NCBI RefSeq assembly: GCF_000381085.1
Contig: NZ_KB905899.1
Location: forward strand, 1,736,001 to 1,800,000
From: Thiomicrorhabdus arctica DSM 13458
Lineage (GTDB): Bacteria; Pseudomonadota; Gammaproteobacteria; Thiomicrospirales; Thiomicrospiraceae
DNA length: 64,000 nucleotides
Direction: 5' to 3'
The notes beneath the pieces were generated by a model. The model was given only the letters and a program-made list of their open reading frames with translations. It searched no databases and was not told where the DNA came from. Each line of letters opens with the position of its first letter. Position 1 is the stretch's first letter. Of the stretch, positions 57,457 to 64,000 are shown in pieces. A program made the position numbers and the translations under genes.

Positions 57457-58206
57457 TTATTTTGCTAAAAATGCTTCTAAACTTTCAGAACCACCAATAA
57501 GCTCACCTTCAATGAATACTTGAGGGACTGTATCAGCATTAGCAACCGCACGTAAAGTACGTGAAGAGATGCCGCTGTTTGAAATATTAATCTCTTCATA
57601 GCTGATGCCATTATCTTCTAACATTGCCTTGGCTTTTGCGCAGAAAGGGCAACCTACTTTAGTGAAGATTGTCGCTACTTTAGCTGGCTTTGCTTGTGGG
57701 TTGATGTAATTCAACATAGTATCTGCATCAGATACTTCAAATGGGTCACCTGGAACTTCTGGCTCGATAAACATTTTTTCAATTATGCCATCTTTAACCA
57801 ACATTGAATAGCGCCATGAACGCATGCCAAATCCAAGATCTTCTTTATTGACGAGCAGGCCCATACCCTCTGAAAACTCACCATTACCGTCTGGAATTAA
57901 GCGCACATTATCAGACTCTTGATCTTTAGCCCATTCGTTCATTACAAATGTATCGTTAACGGACATACACACGATTTCATCAACGCCGTTTTCAGCAAAA
58001 ACAGGGGCTAATTCATTATAGCGTGGTAAATGCGCTGAAGAACATGTTGGTGTAAAAGCACCTGGTAAAGAGAAAACCACGACGGTTTTACCCTTAAAAA
58101 GATCTTCACTGGTCACGTTAACCCACTCATCATTCTGACGAGTACGGAATGTAACATTTGGAACAGCTTGACCTTCGTGATTTGGTAGATTATTGCTTGA
58201 TGCCAT
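57457..58206 (-). CDS. Peroxiredoxin-glutaredoxin fusion protein
   Basis: 249 residues. Residues 1-165 are a Prx5-type peroxiredoxin with [14 protein letters not shown] (peroxidatic Cys). Residues about 175-249 are a glutaredoxin with CPFC. The hybrid reduces peroxides directly with glutathione, as described for Haemophilus and Chromatium homologues. Adjacent to gor, giving a complete GSH peroxidase cycle. Confidence 0.95.
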   Translation of the reverse strand: MASSNNLPNHEGQAVPNVTFRTRQNDEWVNVTSEDLFKGKTVVVFSLPGAFTPTCSSAHLPRYNELAPVFAENGVDEIVCMSVNDTFVMNEWAKDQESDNVRLIPDGNGEFSEGMGLLVNKEDLGFGMRSWRYSMLVKDGIIEKMFIEPEVPGDPFEVSDADTMLNYINPQAKPAKVATIFTKVGCPFCAKAKAMLEDNGISYEEINISNSGISSRTLRAVANADTVPQVFIEGELIGGSESLEAFLAK

Positions 58207-58350
58207 AGTGGATCTCCTAATTGACTATCTAAGTATAAGTGTCATCTCTGACGTGCAAGTTAGTGTATAGAACGACTAATCATTAGTAAAATTGATTCTT
58301 TTAACCATAACGATAGATTTTAACTATCAAAGTAGCCATTTCTAAGAGAA

Positions 58351-58800
58351 TTATTGCAACGTTGACCCTTGCAAGCTGCGCATAAAGGGCTCTAGCTCAT
58401 CTTTCTCTTGGGCATATTTCATTAACAGTCCCAATATTGCCTGGCTTTCATGTTGTGAAGCAATACGCGCTGCCAACTGAAATTCTTTGCCTGTTACTGC
58501 ACCCTTAAATCCGCCTAATTCTAACAAAGCAGCGACCACACCAGCATTTTCAAGCAGACATGCCGCTTGCAAAGCTTTAACTGGCTCACCCGCTGCATCT
58601 TTCGCCACTTCTTGTTGAGCGGACACAAAATACTCTTGCACCAAGACCATGGTCATCCAGTAGTTCATCTCTGGATCGGCTTCACTCTCTATAGCATGTA
58701 AAAACATTTCACTTGGCTGAGTTTGATGCTTTTGTACCAGCGTTTTTACAACGCTAGAAAATGAGTCTCGATTTTCAGGCTTTAGGTTTAATAAATTCAT
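58351..58800 (-). CDS. Conserved-looking hypothetical helical protein
   Basis: 149 residues, predicted almost wholly alpha-helical and acidic, no signal or membrane segment. Repeating Ala/Leu-rich helices (VKALQAACLLENAGVVAALLELGG) hint at an ankyrin- or HEAT-like fold. I do not recognise a family. Independent gene between prx-grx and a flavoprotein. Confidence 0.65.
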   Translation of the reverse strand: MNLLNLKPENRDSFSSVVKTLVQKHQTQPSEMFLHAIESEADPEMNYWMTMVLVQEYFVSAQQEVAKDAAGEPVKALQAACLLENAGVVAALLELGGFKGAVTGKEFQLAARIASQHESQAILGLLMKYAQEKDELEPFMRSLQGSTLQ

Positions 58801-58899
58801 TCAATGTCTCTTTACTTCTGTATACAGCCTTTTCCCAAGGGGAAAGGCTGATCTGTTTCTCACGCTTGTACATTCGTCGCGTTTACTTTATATCCTCTA

Positions 58900-60072
58900 T
58901 TATACGGATAGTCCGCAAGCGACACCAGATGCCCATGCCCACTGAAAGTTAAATCCTCCCAAATGACCCGTTACATCTAACACTTCACCAATAAAATACA
59001 GGCCTGGTTGCTTGCTGGTTTCAAAGGTTTTCGAAGAGACTTCATCAGTATCAACCCCCCCTAAAGTGACTTCAGCTTTAGAGTAACCAGCCGTATTAGA
59101 CGGATAAAGCTTCCAATGCGTCAGCTGATATGCATAATTTTCAATGGTTTCATCGGTCACATTCGATAAGGTGGTCTCCATAGGGAATGCCTCTAACCAA
59201 ACCTGGGTAAAACGCTTTGGCCAAAACTGGTTCAACCACTTAGGCAAACTCTGCCCGGATTGTTTGAGTTTTTTCAAAACATCCAGAACCGATTCGGTTG
59301 GCAACAGATTCACTTCTATGGCCTCTCCTAATTGCCAATAGTTAGAGGCCTGTAAAATTCCTGGCCCACTTAATCCCTTATGGGTAAACAGTATCGCTTC
59401 TTGAAAAGCATGACCATTGGCGGTAACCTTCACATCCATCGACAAGCCACTTAATTCTGAGAAACGTGCCTGCCACTTACCCTCAAAGCTCAAAGGTACC
59501 AGGCCGGGTGAAGTGTTAAGAACATTCAAACCAAACTGCTTAGCAATTCTATAACCGATTCCACTCGCCTTGAGTTTTGGAAAAGATAACGCCCCGGTCG
59601 CGACGACTAATTTAGTGGCGGTCACAAAACCTTGCGAGGTTTTCAAACGATACCCCCCATTTTCAAAGGCAACTGATTCAATCTCGGTATTCAGTCGAAA
59701 CTCAACCCCCGCCCAATCACATTCGGTACGTAAGATTTGAATCAAATCGGAGGCGCGCTCTGCACAGAACAGCTTACCTAATTCGCGGGTTTCGTAAGCC
59801 AAACCATGACGTTCAACCAGTTCGATAAACGCCGAGGAGGGATAACGCGACAGTGCGCTTTTAACAAAATGGACATTTTGGCAGATAAAATTGGCAGGGC
59901 TCACATCCAGATTAGTGAAATTGCATTTACCTCCACCAGAAATCCGGATTTTTGCAGCCGCTTTAGGGGCATGGTCTATGACTAAAACGGACTTACCTTG
60001 ATAAGCTGCTGTTGCAGAGCACATTAACCCCGAGGCACCGGCACCGAGCACAATTACATCCCAATGAGACAT
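58900..60072 (-). CDS. BaiN/HI0933-family flavoprotein
   Basis: 390 residues. FAD-binding VIVLGAGASGLMCSATAAYQG, then KIRISGGGKCNFTNLDVSP (family hallmark) and the C-terminal YFIGEVLDVTGHLGGFNFQWAWASG. Relatives reduce unsaturated bile acid intermediates or are of unknown use; substrate unknown here. Two degenerate copies of the dispersed repeat lie inside (59498-59509 and near 58999). Confidence 0.93.
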   Translation of the reverse strand: MSHWDVIVLGAGASGLMCSATAAYQGKSVLVIDHAPKAAAKIRISGGGKCNFTNLDVSPANFICQNVHFVKSALSRYPSSAFIELVERHGLAYETRELGKLFCAERASDLIQILRTECDWAGVEFRLNTEIESVAFENGGYRLKTSQGFVTATKLVVATGALSFPKLKASGIGYRIAKQFGLNVLNTSPGLVPLSFEGKWQARFSELSGLSMDVKVTANGHAFQEAILFTHKGLSGPGILQASNYWQLGEAIEVNLLPTESVLDVLKKLKQSGQSLPKWLNQFWPKRFTQVWLEAFPMETTLSNVTDETIENYAYQLTHWKLYPSNTAGYSKAEVTLGGVDTDEVSSKTFETSKQPGLYFIGEVLDVTGHLGGFNFQWAWASGVACGLSV

Positions 60073-60140
60073 GGTTACAACCTAATTTTTTAAAAACGTG
60101 AAGATCAGTATGATTCAAACAAGAAGGGCGTAGACTAACC

Positions 60141-61841
60141 TTAATGAGTCATTTCATCAAAAAACTTAAAGCCTTTTCGACCGTTTATTTTAACATCATA
60201 CAAAGCCATATCGGCATATCTTACCAGCGTTTTACGATCCCTTGCATCCTGGGGATAAACTGAGACTCCGATACTCAACGAAACCCCTACGGTACCCGCA
60301 TCGGTTTCAACAGGCTCATCAAAAGCCAGCATGATTTTATCCAAAACGGTGGTCAATCCCTTCTTATCTGCTATCCCTTCTATGATCAGAGTAAACTCAT
60401 CCCCCCCTAATCGAGCAATCGTATCAGATGCTCGCAAACACACTCCCAAACGATCTGATACGGCGATTAAGACCTCATCACCGGCCTGATGACCCAAGGT
60501 GTCATTAATGCTTTTAAATTTATCAATATCAATAAAAACGACCGCCATTTGTGCCGATAAGCGTTCATTACGTTTAATGGACTCATCTAAACGATCATAA
60601 AAAAGTCGGCGATTCGGCAGGCCAGTAACACTATCGTGGCTGGCTTGATAGCTCATTTTTTCAGCTTGCTCTCGTAATTGATCTTGCAATTGAATAAGTG
60701 AAGTGATGTTATGTGCCGACTCCACCACCGAAGAGATCTCTCCTTGCTCATCAAACATGGGCTTTACGACTAAATTCACATAGTGATCGACCCCATCATG
60801 ACTATCACTATGATTGTGAATAACAGTCACTTCCTGTTTCGTCTTTAAGACCTCTTTTAACGGGCAGGGATGGTCAACACCGTCACAAGGCGTGGAACGG
60901 TGGTGCGACACCTCGTAACATTTTGGATTCTCTGAATCGGCGATCCATTCACTCTGCATTTGTAAACGGGTAGCTTGATTCATCCACTCTAGAGAGTAAT
61001 CGGGACGAATGACCATAACCTCATTAGACAGGCCATCTAACATTCTTTGAACATAGGCATGCTGCTGTTCTCGTTCATATTGCAGTGCTTTTATATCAGA
61101 AATATCTCGTACCACAGAAACGTACTGTAACTGACCATCTATCTCTAATAACTTAACACTGATATCAGCAGGATAGAAAGAACCATCGGCCCGCTTCTGG
61201 AGTGTTTCAAAACAGACTCGATTCACGGGTGAACTCTTCCGGCTTAAAGGTGCAATCAACTGTTCAAATTCTGCCAGACTCATCTCTGGCTTGACATCTA
61301 AAGGCGTAAGCGTGAGTGCGGTTTGCATCGTAATGCCACAGCTCTCCAAAGCGATTGCATTTAAGTAGGTAAACTTGAGACTAATACGGTCAAAAACATA
61401 AATTTCAGCACTGCTTTGACTCACGACACTGCCCAACAACGTATTGTAATGTTCAGCGGCTTTTAACTCGGTTATATCAATAATCGTACCTAGATAATAT
61501 TCTGCCGCACCATTCTTGTTCCGCTCAATCGTCGTTCGATCATCAATCCAACGCACCGCACCTTGTCCATCAAAGATCCGATACACTTGACGAAAATCAC
61601 TCATGCCTCTTTGGGTATAGTTCACGACCTCATCCATAACCCGTTCAACGTCGTCAGGATGAATAATGTCGACATATCGCACTCGTCCGCTAGTGAAATC
61701 AGTATAACAATAGCCAAACCTATCGATATTTTTTGAGACAAACTCGACCGGCCAGCCCTCTTTAGCTTGCCAATAAAAAATAACCGCTTGACTGTTATTA
61801 ATGATTTTTTCAATTCGTTCGTTCATAAGCACTTTTGTCAA
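60141..61841 (-). CDS. PAS-PAS-PAS-GGDEF diguanylate cyclase
   Basis: 566 residues, cytoplasmic. Three PAS-like domains (about 5-130, 135-255, 265-390), then GGDEF (about 400-560). Active site ARLGGDEFTLI is intact, with RxxD inhibitory site (RASD) five residues before it. No EAL domain. The third PAS holds several Cys (CYEVSHHRSTPCDGVDHPC), which might bind a metal or sense redox. Confidence 0.94.
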   Translation of the reverse strand: MTKVLMNERIEKIINNSQAVIFYWQAKEGWPVEFVSKNIDRFGYCYTDFTSGRVRYVDIIHPDDVERVMDEVVNYTQRGMSDFRQVYRIFDGQGAVRWIDDRTTIERNKNGAAEYYLGTIIDITELKAAEHYNTLLGSVVSQSSAEIYVFDRISLKFTYLNAIALESCGITMQTALTLTPLDVKPEMSLAEFEQLIAPLSRKSSPVNRVCFETLQKRADGSFYPADISVKLLEIDGQLQYVSVVRDISDIKALQYEREQQHAYVQRMLDGLSNEVMVIRPDYSLEWMNQATRLQMQSEWIADSENPKCYEVSHHRSTPCDGVDHPCPLKEVLKTKQEVTVIHNHSDSHDGVDHYVNLVVKPMFDEQGEISSVVESAHNITSLIQLQDQLREQAEKMSYQASHDSVTGLPNRRLFYDRLDESIKRNERLSAQMAVVFIDIDKFKSINDTLGHQAGDEVLIAVSDRLGVCLRASDTIARLGGDEFTLIIEGIADKKGLTTVLDKIMLAFDEPVETDAGTVGVSLSIGVSVYPQDARDRKTLVRYADMALYDVKINGRKGFKFFDEMTH

Positions 61842-62077
61842 ATTTGAGGATAACTAACTGAAGCTAGAGATTTTTACATGAGCAAGACTTTACATAAAGC
61901 ACACCAGAACCCATAAAGGATCGCGTAATATACCCTTTATTGTCTATAAAATTCAATAAGTTATTTTGTAAATGGACAAAGCTTCCTTCTTTATGTCGCT
62001 ATCAAGCCTGAAGTTTAAAATCCTTAACATAATGACTTTTAGCCACAAAAATAGAAATGAATACCCCTATGCTCCTT

Positions 62078-62836
62078 TTATAAAACTGGCAACCATTCAC
62101 TTTTCCGCCTTTGGGCTTCGGCAACCAAAGCCTCGTAACCTTTTAAAACGTCTGACTCATTGCCTTCTACCCCTAGCTCAATCGTACGTTTATCCTCTTC
62201 ACTAATGCTTGGTAAACTAAACAAGCGTAAGTTTGGAAAGGTCAATTCAAATTGTTGCATAAAATCGACCCACTCTGACTCCTGGCCATTCATGAGGCGA
62301 ATGGCTTTTTCAATCGTAGGGGGTTGCTGGTAATCGACATAGTAATGATCTAATACCCACTCCATCATCGGCTTAGCCATCATAGGAAAGCCGGGCATAA
62401 AATGGTGATTTTGAATAGAGAATCCAGGCACACGGTTATAAAAATTAGGGATGATAACTGCGCCTTTTGGATATTCCGCCATGTGAATCCTTTGCGGATA
62501 AGCATCTTCTCCAAACTGTGCTTCAATTTCAGCGACAGCCTGGGAGTGTCGTTCAATCGGTAAGCCTAGCGCTAAAGCAGCACTCTGCCGAGTTCGATCG
62601 TCAGGAGTGGCGCCAATTCCTCCAAAACAAAACACCACTCCTTCCTGTGCAAAACTCTCTCGCAGGGTTTGGGTTAGGAACTCAGGTTCATCTCCCAAAA
62701 GCCTCACCCAATTTAATTGCAAACCGCGCGGATGCAATAAAGCATTGGCCTGAACCAGATGCTTATCTTGGCGCTTACCAGAGATGATTTCATCGCCAAT
62801 AATAATCAAGCCTATTTTAGGTTGCTTTTTCATCAT
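62078..62836 (-). CDS. CinA N-terminal/MoaB-like molybdopterin-binding domain protein
   Basis: 252 residues. MoCF-type fold: IGLIIIGDEIISGKRQD, FCFGGIGATPDDRTRQSAALALG. It resembles the N-terminal half of CinA without the nicotinamide-amidase half. Family name aside, cofactor work is unproven. It does not clearly replace MogA/MoaB, which are absent from the moa cluster. Confidence 0.88.
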   Translation of the reverse strand: MMKKQPKIGLIIIGDEIISGKRQDKHLVQANALLHPRGLQLNWVRLLGDEPEFLTQTLRESFAQEGVVFCFGGIGATPDDRTRQSAALALGLPIERHSQAVAEIEAQFGEDAYPQRIHMAEYPKGAVIIPNFYNRVPGFSIQNHHFMPGFPMMAKPMMEWVLDHYYVDYQQPPTIEKAIRLMNGQESEWVDFMQQFELTFPNLRLFSLPSISEEDKRTIELGVEGNESDVLKGYEALVAEAQRRKSEWLPVL

Positions 62837-62965
62837 CTCTTTGCTCTTATCATGCTATTTTAGAAAGCTTTATATTGGCAACTATTCGGTAAAAATAGGT
62901 CACCCTATTTATCAGTTTATGCGCTTTTTTCTGAATAATCAAAAGATAAGCAGTATCATGACATC

Positions 62966-63850
62966 ATGAAAAAATCACCTGTTCAAGCCTTACCAACCAT
63001 ACTCAGCATTGCCGGATCCGATAGTTCGGCGGGCGCTGGACTGCAAGCCGATTTAAAGACCATTCATGCCTTGGGAGGTTATGCGCTGACGGTGCCTACT
63101 GCCATTACGGCACAAAATAGCTTAGGTGTTGCAGCTGTTTATCCACTCGCCCCTGAGATAGTACGCCTTCAATTAGAAACCCTGCTTGCTGACTATCATA
63201 TTCAAGCCATTAAAATTGGCATGTTAGCCAACTTAGCCATTTTAAAAGTGGTGATTGAATGTTTGCTACAACACTCCAAAATACCGGTGGTATTAGACCC
63301 TGTACTGATCAGTAGCAGTGGTCGTGCATTATTGGAAACGCAAGCTTTACCGCTGTTTATAACTCAACTGCTGCCTTTAGCCACCGTTGTGACACCTAAT
63401 ATTCCTGAGATTAATACCCTGATTCAGGCGGCGATCCCTTCTCAACCACACCATGCTTTTATGGGTAAAGCGGTTGAAGTACCAGCAATAGCGCAGTGTT
63501 TATTTGCTTTAGGAGTGCAAAGTATGGTGATTAAAGGTGGGCATAGCGTTGAAACGGAAGCGATTGATTACTTGGTGGTTCCGAATGAAAAAACGCCGGA
63601 TCACCCCACAATCCAACGCTATTCAAGCATACGATTAGAAACATCCAATACACACGGTACAGGATGTACGTACTCATCTGCGATTGCGACAGAACTGGCA
63701 AAAGGCCAGACTTTACAACAAGCCGTAAAAGAGGCCAAGAGCTATCTGTTTAAGACGCTTGAAAACGCCCGAATAGCTCAACCGAATCAATTGAAAGAGA
63801 AATCAAGCGCTGAGCCTGAGAGAAAAGGGGTGTTGAATCACTTTGCTTAG
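62966..63850 (+). CDS. thiD: Hydroxymethylpyrimidine/phosphomethylpyrimidine kinase
   Basis: Phosphorylates HMP and HMP-P for thiamine synthesis. 294 residues. SIAGSDSSAGAGLQADLKTI substrate block, AITAQNSLGV, VVLDPVLISSSG and the anion-hole NTHGTGCTYSSAIA with the catalytic base region. The C-terminal tail after residue 270 is longer than usual and polar. Divergent from the CinA-like gene; no TPP riboswitch is seen. Confidence 0.95.
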   Translation: MKKSPVQALPTILSIAGSDSSAGAGLQADLKTIHALGGYALTVPTAITAQNSLGVAAVYPLAPEIVRLQLETLLADYHIQAIKIGMLANLAILKVVIECLLQHSKIPVVLDPVLISSSGRALLETQALPLFITQLLPLATVVTPNIPEINTLIQAAIPSQPHHAFMGKAVEVPAIAQCLFALGVQSMVIKGGHSVETEAIDYLVVPNEKTPDHPTIQRYSSIRLETSNTHGTGCTYSSAIATELAKGQTLQQAVKEAKSYLFKTLENARIAQPNQLKEKSSAEPERKGVLNHFA

Positions 63851-63928
63851 TACGAAAAGTAGACCGTCAATGCCATTGATGGCCTAACGAAACAAGTAGC
63901 GATATGGTGTTGTCCAGCTTATAGTGAT

Positions 63929-64000
63929 TTACTCCACCTTCTCACGCACAACCTCTTTAGCTTCCGTTAAGGTCTCATTATCTTCACTGACCACATCAAT
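63929..64000 (-). CDS. C-terminal tail of a gene running off the window
   Basis: The minus-strand frame stays open from the window edge to a TAA at 63929. The 23 residues are acidic and helical (VVSEDNETLTEAKEVVREKV), looking like a coding C-terminus. Too short to name. Confidence 0.45.
   Translation of the reverse strand: MDVVSEDNETLTEAKEVVREKVE

Noticed and set aside
62078-62836. Assignment as full CinA or as MogA
   Set aside because: The C-terminal amidase half of CinA is absent, and the motifs fit CinA N-terminal better than MogA.

Overview
The window is a gap-free stretch of an AT-leaning gammaproteobacterial chromosome. Genes lie on both strands in short operons. I see no tRNA, rRNA, integrase, transposase or CRISPR array. 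A soxCD-type sulfur dehydrogenase beside a molybdenum-cofactor operon, a cytochrome P460, TRAP permeases, two poly-HAMP chemoreceptors and many cyclic-di-GMP proteins suggest a motile, sulfur-oxidising marine bacterium of the Hydrogenovibrio/Thiomicrospira/Thiomicrorhabdus kind. That placement is inference from gene content.

Layout. 1-3.8 kb: a chemoreceptor cut by the window edge, a broken cation-efflux (CDF) gene and comF. 3.9-8.2 kb: biotin operon bioB-bioF-bioH-bioC. 8.2-10.1 kb: a glutamate-synthase-like membrane protein and a divergent small membrane protein. 10.3-13.9 kb: a metallo-beta-lactamase/GAF/HD-GYP protein overlapping a DUF3095 cyclase-like gene. 14-21.7 kb: a secreted DsrE-like protein, a P2C-like P-type ATPase with a Usp-like partner, an HdeD-like protein, an amino-acid permease and LrgAB. 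22-28 kb: a second chemoreceptor, an RMD1-family protein, an SMR exporter, two lipoproteins and an NfeD/SPFH pair. 28.5-34.4 kb: cytochrome P460, a two-component system, priA and a His-rich secreted protein. 34.9-41.6 kb: TRAP permeases DctQM and two GGDEF-EAL paralogues. 42-44.7 kb: a DEAD-box helicase with a long structured leader, and a GlcG-like protein. 44.9-51.5 kb: GIY-YIG protein, moaC, moeA, moaE, moaD, moaA, then soxD and soxC. 52-64 kb: hemB, aroE, gamma-carbonic anhydrase, two PilZ proteins, gor with a Prx-Grx fusion, a BaiN-like flavoprotein, a PAS-GGDEF cyclase, a CinA-like protein, thiD and the tail of a further gene.

How genes work together. The moa/moe genes make the cofactor SoxC needs. 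Gor supplies glutathione to the Prx-Grx fusion. Three GGDEF/EAL proteins, an HD-GYP protein and two PilZ proteins give a dense c-di-GMP set. The MBL-HD-GYP/DUF3095 pair looks like a self-contained cyclic-nucleotide make-and-break module.

The most striking signal is not a gene. The 12-base palindrome ACCAGGCCTGGT occurs ten times exactly, plus several near copies. Most copies sit just downstream of genes, often inside longer perfect inverted repeats whose outer arms differ from copy to copy. A few lie inside genes (bioF, aroE, comF, the GIY-YIG gene). None lies in a divergent promoter region. I read this as a genus-level dispersed repeat with terminator-like placement, possibly analogous to DNA-uptake sequences.
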